Source: a virus
IMG/VR virus record: IMGVR_UViG_3300012920_000091
Location: 1-42,020 of that record
Reading direction: 5' to 3' (one strand)
DNA length: 42,020 nt
A program made the position numbers and the translations under genes. Position 1 is the first letter of the stretch. Every line of letters starts with the position of its first letter. The notes below the pieces were generated by a model, which saw nothing but the letters and a program-made list of their open reading frames with translations, did not search any database and was not told the origin of the DNA. Shown here one piece after another: positions 31,235-38,024 of this stretch.

Positions 31235-31412
31235 AAACACCAATCTTTCTATCTTGTTCATATGTAGAGAGTTTACGTACAAGAGCCATACCCTTTTGAT
31301 ACCACATCTCTTTTATATCTTTGTTATTACATTTACTTGCAGCTTCAAAGCATGCATCAATTCTTTTTTCAGTTAGCTCATAACTGTCTGCTGTTATAAT
31401 ATTCATATTCAT
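31215..31412 (-). CDS. Hypothetical small helical protein (65 aa)
   Basis: Not recognised. It is mostly helical and charged (YELTEKRIDACFEAASKCNN, KDIKEMWYQKGMALVRKLST). The first ATG (31412) overlaps the previous stop as ATGA; a second ATG two codons later (31406) has AGGA at a better spacing and may be the true start. It lies between two membrane-protein genes and overlaps both. Confidence 0.6.
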   Translation of the reverse strand: MNMNIITADSYELTEKRIDACFEAASKCNNKDIKEMWYQKGMALVRKLSTYEQDRKIGVYERMDY

Positions 31413-31609
31413 CCTACAATTCCGTTAAAAGATCCATTTAGATATGCTACGTATACAATAATACCAAGCACGATAACAACGGAGTTCTTAACAATAAAAT
31501 TAATTACTGCTAAGAAACAACCAACAAGCAGCGCGCCTAATGCTACAATGAAGAGGAGCTGAAGTAGCAAAGGCATCGCTGCTTGTATCTCTGTTAACTC
31601 TGTTATCAT
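31409..31609 (-). CDS. Small membrane protein (66 aa)
   Basis: It has a short polar start (MITELTEIQAAMP) and two adjacent hydrophobic stretches, LLLQLLFIVALGALLVGCFL and IVKNSVVIVLGIIVYVAYLN, so two membrane helices with a tight turn. Small phage proteins with this build include antiholin-like and superinfection-exclusion proteins, but nothing here proves such a role. The start codon lies in the arm of a 19-bp palindrome and has no clear ribosome site, so translation probably depends on the upstream gene. Confidence 0.65.
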   Translation of the reverse strand: MITELTEIQAAMPLLLQLLFIVALGALLVGCFLAVINFIVKNSVVIVLGIIVYVAYLNGSFNGIVG

Positions 31610-31621
31610 AACTTATGATAA
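31603..31621. promoter_or_regulatory. Perfect 19-bp palindrome over a stop/start junction
   Basis: TTATCATAA-C-TTATGATAA: 9-base arms around one central base. It covers the TAA stop of the 74-aa gene and the ATG of the 66-aa membrane protein gene. In RNA it can form an 8-bp hairpin holding the ATG; in DNA it could bind a dimeric repressor. Confidence 0.5.
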
Positions 31622-31837
31622 ATTCTCTGGTAATTGTTTAGAGGCTTCTTCAGGTGTTGCATAATAATCAGAATACCTATCATAAGGCTCTGTACAATAT
31701 TCACCTACACAAAAAGAACCTACATACCAGCCAGCTGCAGAAGACATTACAACTGGTTCTGAAACATCTAAATCCTTACCGTTTGCACATTGAATAGTAT
31801 AAAAGTCAATGTCGTCAATTTTTTTCAAGATTTCCAT
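31613..31837 (-). CDS. Hypothetical protein (74 aa)
   Basis: Not recognised. It is acidic and beta-prone (DIDFYTIQCANGKDLDVSEP, GWYVGSFCVGEYCTEPYDRY) with three cysteines, which might form a small metal or disulfide site, and a helical end ATPEEASKQL. It starts with a one-base TAATG overlap. Its AGGAGGT ribosome site is encoded in the last codons of the upstream gene. Confidence 0.65.
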   Translation of the reverse strand: MEILKKIDDIDFYTIQCANGKDLDVSEPVVMSSAAGWYVGSFCVGEYCTEPYDRYSDYYATPEEASKQLPENLS

Positions 31838-32064
31838 TATGACCTCCTACGTGCATGAGCATCTTCAGTACCTGGAGTAAATTCATATACTTCTCCATCC
31901 TGATCAGCAATCCAAATTGCTTCATCATCGATATCACAAATATCGTACCAACGACCGTTCATGGTAATTTGATCACCTAAGTTATAGTCAGCAAACTTAT
32001 GTATACCATTTACAAATAAACCTGGTACTTGGTTTGCTTTTAAACTACCTTTTACTGAAATCAT
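31837..32064 (-). CDS. Hypothetical small beta protein (75 aa)
   Basis: Not recognised. Alternating short strands (GLFVNGIHKFADYNLGDQIT, MNGRWYDICDIDDEAIWIAD, QDGEVYEFTPGTED) suggest a small beta barrel of the SH3 or Tudor kind. It ends in a basic AHARRRS whose codons AGG AGG TCA form the ribosome site of the next gene. It is the first gene after the promoter at 32100 and has GAGGAG before its ATG. Confidence 0.65.
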   Translation of the reverse strand: MISVKGSLKANQVPGLFVNGIHKFADYNLGDQITMNGRWYDICDIDDEAIWIADQDGEVYEFTPGTEDAHARRRS

Positions 32065-32099
32065 ATTTTAGCTCCTCAATTATTTTTAATTATGTATAT

Positions 32100-32128
32100 A
32101 CTATCCCATACTTTTTACAAAAGGTCAA
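32100..32128 (-). promoter_or_regulatory. Early-type promoter with TTGACC box (family member c)
   Basis: On the minus strand AATAACTG then TTGACC, 17 bases, GATAGT, 35 bases before the ATG at 32064. Its upstream edge (AAAAAATAAAAT then CTGTTGAC) is nearly the same as at 33866. It follows the glutaredoxin stop codon. Confidence 0.65.
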
Positions 32129-32136
32129 CAGTTATT

Positions 32137-32358
32137 TTATTTTTTTTCAAACCAATTTTCCAACTGTTGATAACCTCCAAGGTGTAAATCATCATTCCAT
32201 ATTTGTGGAACAGTTTTTAATTTTAAAGCCTTTAATACCATCTTATGTTCAACAGATTCATCTATATTATATTCTTTATATGATATATCTTTTTCTTTCA
32301 ACAGCTCTTTAGCTCTTACACACCAACCACAATTATCTTTTGTATATATTTTAAACAT
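32137..32358 (-). CDS. Glutaredoxin
   Basis: 73 aa. The active site is C10-G-W-C13 in YTKDNCGWCVRAKELL. TVPQIW carries the cis-Pro loop near residue 54, and HLGGYQQLENW is the usual GG-[YF]-xxL end. The short length matches glutaredoxins of T4-like and cyanophages, where they can serve ribonucleotide reductase; no such reductase is in the window. CGWC differs from the common CPYC. It overlaps the upstream glycine-zipper gene by one base (TAATG). Confidence 0.9.
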   Translation of the reverse strand: MFKIYTKDNCGWCVRAKELLKEKDISYKEYNIDESVEHKMVLKALKLKTVPQIWNDDLHLGGYQQLENWFEKK

Positions 32359-32858
32359 TATTTTTTAATAAATTTTACTGTATAATTTATTCCTTCATAT
32401 ACGAATGAAATCGTGGAGTAGCTGTAAATTGTTTTCTCAGATTCTCTATATCTTGTTTCAGTTGAGCACACTCTTTTAGTACCAGCACGAGCATCACTAT
32501 TTGCATTACCAAGCATCCCACCAATAATAGCACCAATTGCACCTCCATTATTTTCTCCTTTAATATTATTACCTATAATACCACCAATAATAGCTCCTGT
32601 AACTGTATCTGCAGTTTTATCTCCTGATACTACTACATCTTTACATACCTCAACATTGTATGGCTTTTGTTCAATAACAACTCTATTATAATCAGTAATT
32701 GATCCTAATGAGTTAGATTGATCACTACCTGATTTAACATGAGCATGATGATGGTTTTGATCATGATAAGCTGAAGCTGGAACTGCTATATAAATAAAAC
32801 CTAATGCTAGTAAATAAACACATAATAAATTAAAAATTAATATTGCATATTTTCTCAT
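32358..32858 (-). CDS. Exported glycine-zipper protein
   Basis: 166 aa. The N-terminus has a Lys/Arg start, a hydrophobic core (AILIFNLLCVYLLALGFIYI) and a likely signal peptidase I site after ASA near residue 30. A His-rich patch (HDQNHHHAH) follows. Residues 88-118 are a glycine zipper (GAIIGGIIGNNIKGENNGGA, then IGAIIGGMLGN), as in the 17-kDa surface antigen/YmgG families that insert in envelopes. Two cysteines flank the zipper and could form a disulfide. In a phage this would be a protein placed in the host envelope. It overlaps its neighbours by ATGA and TAATG. Confidence 0.75.
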   Translation of the reverse strand: MRKYAILIFNLLCVYLLALGFIYIAVPASAYHDQNHHHAHVKSGSDQSNSLGSITDYNRVVIEQKPYNVEVCKDVVVSGDKTADTVTGAIIGGIIGNNIKGENNGGAIGAIIGGMLGNANSDARAGTKRVCSTETRYRESEKTIYSYSTISFVYEGINYTVKFIKK

Positions 32859-33154
32859 AGTTCTTCCTTTTTTAACAGTTTTCTATTTGATCTAAGTAAT
32901 ATTTTATTTAGTTTACTGAGGTCATCTTTTTGTTTCAAAACTTTATAATATGATTCATTTAATTGAACATTATCATGTTTTAAATGATCTAAATCTTTTT
33001 TAAGCATAGATAGTTCTAATTTTAGTTCATTATTTTCTCTAAAGTAATATGCTTCTTTTCCAAAGTTATCTAAATCTTTTAACTTAGCTGCTGAAGCAGC
33101 TTCAACACTTTCATAATCCATAGCGTTCTTATTCCAATCTATCTTTTTTTCCAT
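32855..33154 (-). CDS. Coiled-coil protein (99 aa)
   Basis: The ATG at 33154 is preferred; an upstream TTG-start frame lies inside the metalloprotease-like gene. After about 25 residues rich in Asp, Asn and Ala comes a long coiled coil (FRENNELKLELSMLKKDLDH, LKHDNVQLNESYYKVLKQKD, DLSKLNKILLRSNRKLL) with a basic end. It was not recognised. It overlaps the upstream gene by 16 bases and the glycine-zipper gene by ATGA. Confidence 0.65.
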   Translation of the reverse strand: MEKKIDWNKNAMDYESVEAASAAKLKDLDNFGKEAYYFRENNELKLELSMLKKDLDHLKHDNVQLNESYYKVLKQKDDLSKLNKILLRSNRKLLKKEEL

Positions 33155-33519
33155 TCTGCTAATATTACTTCCTGAAGCTCGCGAGCTTCTTTTTCCCAAG
33201 GCAAATTTTCATATTCATCAACAGTTTTATATCTGTAACCTTCGTCACACCACTCACCTCTTACATGTTGTTTAACATGAACCATTTCATGAAACACAGT
33301 AGTAAGAAGATCATCTCCCTCTAAGTCTTTATTTATTTCTACTTTAAATTCACGATCATCATATTCCCATGCATAACCCCATTCATCTTCAGAAAGAGTT
33401 TTGCAGGTAATATTGATATCACATTTACGTATACGAGGTATAAGATATTGATATGCAAAACAAGCTGCATCTAAAATTATTTGTTTATTTTTTCCAGATC
33501 CACCTTTAACAGATATCAT
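33139..33519 (-). CDS. HExxH zinc-metallopeptidase-like protein
   Basis: 126 aa. LLTTVFHEMVHVKQHVRGEW holds H77-E78-x-x-H81, the zincin motif, with a second His at 85. A later Glu in ENLPWEKEARELQE (about residues 107-120) could be the third ligand, as in SprT- or ImmA-like small gluzincins. The N-terminal part is a helix and beta hairpin (WGYAWEYDDREFKVEINKDL). There is no signal peptide, so it should act in the host cytoplasm. The target is unknown. The start at 33519 is one base after the stop of the upstream gene; an AAGGAAGG lies 15 bases before it. Confidence 0.75.
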   Translation of the reverse strand: MISVKGGSGKNKQIILDAACFAYQYLIPRIRKCDINITCKTLSEDEWGYAWEYDDREFKVEINKDLEGDDLLTTVFHEMVHVKQHVRGEWCDEGYRYKTVDEYENLPWEKEARELQEVILAEWKKR

Positions 33520-33520
33520 A

Positions 33521-33835
33521 TTATTTGTTTGATCCTTCCTTATCATAGTCAACAAAATAAGTATAATCATATTCTCCAGGATACGGTTTCCTCAAACCTT
33601 CTGAAGCAAATTCACTAAAAACGCCATATCCATCAGCATATTCTAATTCCTTCTTAGCTTCCTTATCATAATATTCGTTTTCAGATTCAACAACTGCATC
33701 TTGATATGCAGCATCTAATTTAAAACTAAGATCATCAGCAACAGATGGATACTCTTTAGTTAATCTTTCAGCAAATTTCATTCTTGAATCGCTGCTCATA
33801 TTATTAAATTGTTTCATAAGTATTTCGATGTTCAT
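33521..33835 (-). CDS. Hypothetical acidic protein (104 aa)
   Basis: Not recognised. It is helical in the first 65 residues (SDSRMKFAERLTKEYPSVAD, DLSFKLDAAYQDAVVESENE) and Tyr/Asp-rich near the end (YPGEYDYTYFVDYDKEG). It is the first gene after the promoter at 33866 and has GAGGAG at good distance from its ATG. It heads the unit that includes the HExxH protein, coiled-coil protein, glycine-zipper protein and glutaredoxin. Confidence 0.65.
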   Translation of the reverse strand: MNIEILMKQFNNMSSDSRMKFAERLTKEYPSVADDLSFKLDAAYQDAVVESENEYYDKEAKKELEYADGYGVFSEFASEGLRKPYPGEYDYTYFVDYDKEGSNK

Positions 33836-33865
33836 AATAACTCCTCTTTTTTTATCTTATGATTA

Positions 33866-33894
33866 ATCATCTTCTAAAAAATAAGAAAAGTCAA
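33866..33894 (-). promoter_or_regulatory. Early-type promoter with TTGACT box (family member d)
   Basis: On the minus strand AATTAGCTG then TTGACT, 17 bases, GATGAT, 31 bases before the ATG at 33835. A perfect 12-bp palindrome ATGATTAATCAT (33859-33870) overlaps the -10 element and start region and is a candidate operator. Confidence 0.65.
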
Positions 33895-33903
33895 CAGCTA
33901 ATT

Positions 33904-34521
33904 TTATTTTTTTGCATCTGAAGAATAAACTTCAGCTCTAACATTATCTGGTACAGGAACTTTAAAACTATTATGATTATGATGAACAACAAATTCTATA
34001 TTTGGAAACTCATGGAATATTCCATTCCATACTGGTCTCCAATTAGTTGCTAATCTATTAGTATTCATATTCTCTCTATCAGAAAATAATATAAAATCTG
34101 ATGTACTTCTAAGATTAAAATCAAATATAGAATCAAAGCCATACATATGAATTCGTTCAGCTTTTAATTTATTAGCTGCATAATGTACAGCAAAATGACC
34201 ACAATTGAAATCAGTATAGTTAGCTACATATTTTGGCAACACTGTATAAACATCTTTTATTTTTTGAGATATTTTTATAAAGAACTGTGGATGTTGATCT
34301 AACCATATTTTAGGTCTCATACCTACAATCCATTCACCAGGTACTTTCAATTCACCTTGCATAATACCTCTCATCATTTTAAAATCTACTATAGTAGTTG
34401 CGTACACACCTTCAACTTCACATGGAGCAATATTGCAAGTTAGTTTTAATCCTTTACGAGGACGTTTATTATATAAGTGCCAATGATCTCCATTTCCTAT
34501 TACATGAACAGCTCTAGCCAT
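33904..34521 (-). CDS. DUF115-like / glycan-synthesis Rossmann protein
   Basis: 205 aa. The N-terminus AVHVIGNGDHWHLYNKRPRK is like the GNGPS-type start of DUF115/MptE-like and sialyltransferase-like phage proteins. The segment FNCGHFAVHYAANKLKAERI, HMYGFDSIFD near residues 105-134 matches their conserved G-x-x-A-x-x-x-A ... I-x-x-x-G-x-D element. Such proteins transfer or handle activated sugars. It is the last gene of the glycan block and shares 8 bases with the transferase upstream. The exact reaction is not known. Confidence 0.6.
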   Translation of the reverse strand: MARAVHVIGNGDHWHLYNKRPRKGLKLTCNIAPCEVEGVYATTIVDFKMMRGIMQGELKVPGEWIVGMRPKIWLDQHPQFFIKISQKIKDVYTVLPKYVANYTDFNCGHFAVHYAANKLKAERIHMYGFDSIFDFNLRSTSDFILFSDRENMNTNRLATNWRPVWNGIFHEFPNIEFVVHHNHNSFKVPVPDNVRAEVYSSDAKK

Positions 34522-35197
34522 CTTTTATCATATCCTTTATGCGTTCTTTACCTTTACGTCCAGTCCAGTGAATTATTTTTGTTTTACCTTTATATGGACC
34601 ATCTTCTTCCATTTGTATTCTTAAAACATTATACTCATTAGGAAGGTCTTCAATTGCTCCTATTCTTGTAATAGGATTTAACATTGAATGTAATACTTCT
34701 TGATCTCCAACTTGTGGATTCTTCATGACTTCATCAGCCCATTGATTTAATATGTATGGTTTATCTACAAATCCAACAACACCTGAATTATGCCATTTAT
34801 CGTTTCTACGTTTTGACCAAGGTATGTCTTCACCCATCAATAATTTTTTAGCAACAATACGATCAAAAATCTGATCTATATTTGTTGTAACTTGACAATC
34901 TGTATCTATCCAAACAGTTTTTATTGAAGGACAAGCTAACATAGCTTTTGGTTTTTTAAACCAACCTTTTTCTGGCATATCTTGCATTTCAATAATACAA
35001 GCTGCATGTTTACCAATAAATTCTCTAGGTTGTTTAGTGAGTCCAAAATCAGCAAATACTAATGGAAGATTTACATGAGATCTAAAGTGATGAATAAACC
35101 ATGGTAACATCCATTCTGTAGCTTTATCACATCCTGTTAAAAATGCTTTATCAAATCTCATCCAAGGATTACCAGAGTTAGACCGCTTCAATGTCAT
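34514..35197 (-). CDS. GT-A type glycosyltransferase
   Basis: 227 aa from the ATG at 35197, which has GGAGA six bases upstream. SIKTVWIDTDCQVTTNIDQI near residues 90-110 contains the DxD motif (Asp-Thr-Asp). NSGVVGFVDKPYILNQWADE near 137-156 matches the acceptor-side N-[ST]-G-V-x-x-F element, and GKTKIIHWTGRKGKERI near the end has the C-terminal His. This layout is close to GT8-type transferases. It overlaps the upstream gene by 20 bases. Confidence 0.75.
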   Translation of the reverse strand: MTLKRSNSGNPWMRFDKAFLTGCDKATEWMLPWFIHHFRSHVNLPLVFADFGLTKQPREFIGKHAACIIEMQDMPEKGWFKKPKAMLACPSIKTVWIDTDCQVTTNIDQIFDRIVAKKLLMGEDIPWSKRRNDKWHNSGVVGFVDKPYILNQWADEVMKNPQVGDQEVLHSMLNPITRIGAIEDLPNEYNVLRIQMEEDGPYKGKTKIIHWTGRKGKERIKDMIKDG

Positions 35198-35825
35198 ATG
35201 TTTCTCCATAATTATGTTTAGCTTTACATCCATCTATGTTTTGAATAGTAGTAAATGAATCATGAGCTTCTATCAACCAAGGATAATATTCTTGAATAAA
35301 AGGAAAATTTGTTTTATTTAAAAATACATCAGTAGGTCCTGCATCAGTTTTTGCTTTGTCAATTAACTTTCTAGCTCCTGATGGATTAACCATATAACCA
35401 TGTGCACCTTTAGTATATGGAGCTTGAACCATAAGACCCACACCTAAAAAGTTTGGTGTATTATAGTTTCCATATGAAGGCTTAGCTAATGTTATAACTT
35501 TATTAAATGTAATATTTGGTATATTACCAACAATAACTGCATCATGTTCCATTATTAAAATAGTTTCATTTATATTAATACAATGTTTCCATAAAGAAAA
35601 ATGTGAATGAAAAGCTGCTGCACAATTATTACTTCTAGAATATTTCTCATTCAATCCAGATGTAACTATATTTTCAGATAACAATAATTGATTAGGATTA
35701 TCTTTAGGTGTAGTAGCTCTCCATTGTTTTACTGTTATACCACATTTAGCTCCAGACTTAATACATCTGTTAGCTACTTTAACTGATCTTTTATTTTGTA
35801 ATATTGTAATCACATAAGATTTCAT
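35178..35825 (-). CDS. GT25-type (LPS) glycosyltransferase
   Basis: 215 aa. The N-terminus SYVITILQNKRSVKVANRCI, the central NCAAAFHSHFSLWKHCININ, ETILIMEHDAVIV near residues 68-96 and HGYMVNPSGARKLIDKAKTD near 140-160 give the GT25 layout: a C-x-x-SH helix, the E-x-D (EHDAV) motif and the G-Y-x-x-x-x-x-GA block. It is a paralogue of the next gene upstream and of the fragment at the right window edge. It starts with an ATGA overlap. Confidence 0.75.
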   Translation of the reverse strand: MKSYVITILQNKRSVKVANRCIKSGAKCGITVKQWRATTPKDNPNQLLLSENIVTSGLNEKYSRSNNCAAAFHSHFSLWKHCININETILIMEHDAVIVGNIPNITFNKVITLAKPSYGNYNTPNFLGVGLMVQAPYTKGAHGYMVNPSGARKLIDKAKTDAGPTDVFLNKTNFPFIQEYYPWLIEAHDSFTTIQNIDGCKAKHNYGETYDIEAV

Positions 35826-36523
35826 AATGTTGTAGTAGACCTTGTTCTTTGTACTTTAGTATAAAACTTCTTTGTTACACCTAAGCCTTTTACTAATTGT
35901 TTACACATAATTGCATCATTAGGCCATAGACCATATTCATCAACTAATTCAATCATCTGTTTAGCTCCAGCAGGCTTTATTATATATGCTGAATTTCCAG
36001 CAAGGCCTTGAGGAACAGACATGTCATCAATTGTTGGAATAAAGCATACACCACTTTCATCAGATTCACAACTTTTTATTTTCTCATAATAATCACCAGC
36101 TTTTCTTGTAGCATATAATGGATTATTAATTCCTATTATTTGTTTTTTTGTTTTAAATAAAAATTTAGGATTAAGAGTTTTAATAAAAATACTATCATGT
36201 TCTAAAATGAGTAGTGGTTCTTTTAAAACAGCAGCAATTAACCATAATGTATAATGACTTAATGCACAAGCTATTCTTGCTTTTTTATTATTTGTTACAT
36301 AAGCATTTTTAGTTAAACCAGATTTAAAATCAGTAACAGTTCCTTCCCATGGATAATTCCATGTTAATTTATGTTCTTTCATTAATGAATCTACATCATT
36401 TGGAACTATGGCATCAAAAGTTTCAAGAGGAAAGTTATTATACTTTTTATGAGATTCAATGCATTTTTGACTAGCTGATTCAGATACTTCATCACCTTTT
36501 ATTGTAATAATATATCCCTTCAT
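35822..36523 (-). CDS. GT25-type (LPS) glycosyltransferase
   Basis: 233 aa. KGYIITIKGDEVSESASQKC at the start, ARIACALSHYTLWLIAAVLK followed by EPLLILEHDSIFI near residues 80-112, and NSAYIIKPAGAKQMIELVDE near 178-197 match the GT25 pattern seen in the gene just downstream. The EHD motif should bind metal and nucleotide-sugar. It is joined to both neighbours through ATGA overlaps. The acceptor is unknown. Confidence 0.75.
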   Translation of the reverse strand: MKGYIITIKGDEVSESASQKCIESHKKYNNFPLETFDAIVPNDVDSLMKEHKLTWNYPWEGTVTDFKSGLTKNAYVTNNKKARIACALSHYTLWLIAAVLKEPLLILEHDSIFIKTLNPKFLFKTKKQIIGINNPLYATRKAGDYYEKIKSCESDESGVCFIPTIDDMSVPQGLAGNSAYIIKPAGAKQMIELVDEYGLWPNDAIMCKQLVKGLGVTKKFYTKVQRTRSTTTL

Positions 36524-37245
36524 TTAATAATACCTTTTTTAACATCTTCAATTAAAATTGTTCTTGCATCCCATCCAGCATAATGAATAAAATTATACTT
36601 AGTATAATCCTCAGTACGAGGATAACAACCCACCATAAAGTTCCATTTTTTATCTAACATATAACACAGATAAGGATATTGTGATCTCCATTCATTCATA
36701 TAGGCTTGATCTGTATGAGGTGATGGTAGAACTTTTTTTATACATTTATCTTTTACAAACTTATATAAACTTAAACCTGCTTTTCTGTTAACCATTTGAA
36801 CTCCACCATTTATAAAACTAATAAAATGTGGAGCATTCCACTGTTTACCTACATCCGTTACTCCATGATGGCCATTAATCTCTGGCAAAGATTCAGCCCA
36901 TTCAGGAATCCAAATATCATTATCAAGTATAACTATATTATCATAATCTGGTTGATCCATATTAAGATATCTAATTAATGTAGAACATTTATTTTTACCA
37001 CCATTAGAATAATCATAATCCTTACTTTTTGTACTTTTATTAAAAAATAAAATATCTATATCAGTAGGATATTCTGTAATCATTTTGTAATCATAATTGT
37101 ATTTTTCACAATATCGTTTTACAGATGTAATACAATGTTTTTCAAATAAAGTAGACGCTTCTTTAGCTTTTGGACTTTCATCAGAACGATAAATGTATCC
37201 ATATGTATTACCAACAGATACTTGAATTATAATAGTTTTAGACAT
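36520..37245 (-). CDS. GT-A type glycosyltransferase
   Basis: 241 aa. DYDNIVILDNDIWIPEWAES near residues 100-119 gives the DxD motif (Asp-Asn-Asp), and HFISFINGGVQMVNRKAGLS near 137-156 gives the N-G-G acceptor element. FIHYAGWDARTIL near the end has the C-terminal His-Tyr-Ala-Gly seen in related transferases. The start overlaps the GT9-like gene by 19 bases and the stop overlaps the GT25 gene by ATGA. Confidence 0.75.
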   Translation of the reverse strand: MSKTIIIQVSVGNTYGYIYRSDESPKAKEASTLFEKHCITSVKRYCEKYNYDYKMITEYPTDIDILFFNKSTKSKDYDYSNGGKNKCSTLIRYLNMDQPDYDNIVILDNDIWIPEWAESLPEINGHHGVTDVGKQWNAPHFISFINGGVQMVNRKAGLSLYKFVKDKCIKKVLPSPHTDQAYMNEWRSQYPYLCYMLDKKWNFMVGCYPRTEDYTKYNFIHYAGWDARTILIEDVKKGIIK

Positions 37246-38024
37246 TGTTCATATACCATTTCTACAGTTATAGCTTTATTAGCATCAACACAATGAGGAC
37301 AGTAATATGTAGATCCACACGGAGTGTCTGGGTGATCATAAGACAAATACAATCCTGTATCATATGATAAAGTATTTTGATCAATAAGTCCACCACAAAT
37401 TACAACAGATGGTATTTTATAACCTGCAAACACATGATGTAACATTCCATCAAATGTAACTCCAAATTTAGCTTTACTTGCAAAACCAATTGTAGTTAAT
37501 AGATCATTACAGTTTATATTTACTGCATTTTTTAAATTAGGTTCTTTATAACCAGATTTATTTGGATGTATTCTTACAACTTGAGTATGTTTACTTAACT
37601 TATTTGTTAACTCTTGCCATTTTTTAAATCCCCAGTTTTTATTTTCAGAGAAAAAAGATGATTTGTAATCTGGATTAACCATTATAAATTCAGACACATT
37701 ATGTTGTTCAAGTATTTTATTAACGGTATTCAGTATACCTTTTTGTAATTTAATTTCATAGGGCTTGGGTTTATATTGTCTTAGTACTAACTTGTTACCA
37801 AGTAAAGTATTTTGTTTTTCTTTAATATAATAATCAACGTGTACATCTGATTGCTCACTTGTGTCACGTGTATTAACTGTTAGACCTCCTTGTTTAGTTA
37901 GAAAATCTACATCATTAAATAAATCACTCCATCCAGTTCCACTTACAGGAGTTATTTTTTTTCCAGTTTCTTCATATATTCTTTGAGCCTCACCAAGAAA
38001 CATAATATCATCACCAATTCCCAT
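37227..38024 (-). CDS. GT9-like (heptosyltransferase-type) glycosyltransferase
   Basis: 265 aa. The N-terminus MGIGDDIMFLGEAQRIYE is the G-x-GD start of GT-B heptosyltransferase-like proteins. A second domain has WGFKKWQELTNKLSKHTQVV and TTIGFASKAKFGVTFDGMLH, HVFAGYKIPSVVICGG, like the nucleotide-sugar-binding half with its D-x-x-x-x-H-x-A pattern. The end has a Cys group (CGSTYYCPHC) that could bind metal. It shares one base with the FkbM gene upstream. Two further GT9-like genes lie at 39517-41006. Confidence 0.7.
   Translation of the reverse strand: MGIGDDIMFLGEAQRIYEETGKKITPVSGTGWSDLFNDVDFLTKQGGLTVNTRDTSEQSDVHVDYYIKEKQNTLLGNKLVLRQYKPKPYEIKLQKGILNTVNKILEQHNVSEFIMVNPDYKSSFFSENKNWGFKKWQELTNKLSKHTQVVRIHPNKSGYKEPNLKNAVNINCNDLLTTIGFASKAKFGVTFDGMLHHVFAGYKIPSVVICGGLIDQNTLSYDTGLYLSYDHPDTPCGSTYYCPHCVDANKAITVEMVYEQCLKLL

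Noticed and set aside
32789-32796. TATAAATA on the plus strand
   Set aside because: It lies inside the minus-strand glycine-zipper gene and no plus-strand gene follows; chance in AT-rich DNA.
32020-33519. Two proteins starting with MISVKG (starts at 32064 and 33519)
   Set aside because: The match ends after six residues and the proteins have different folds, so shared ancestry is not supported.
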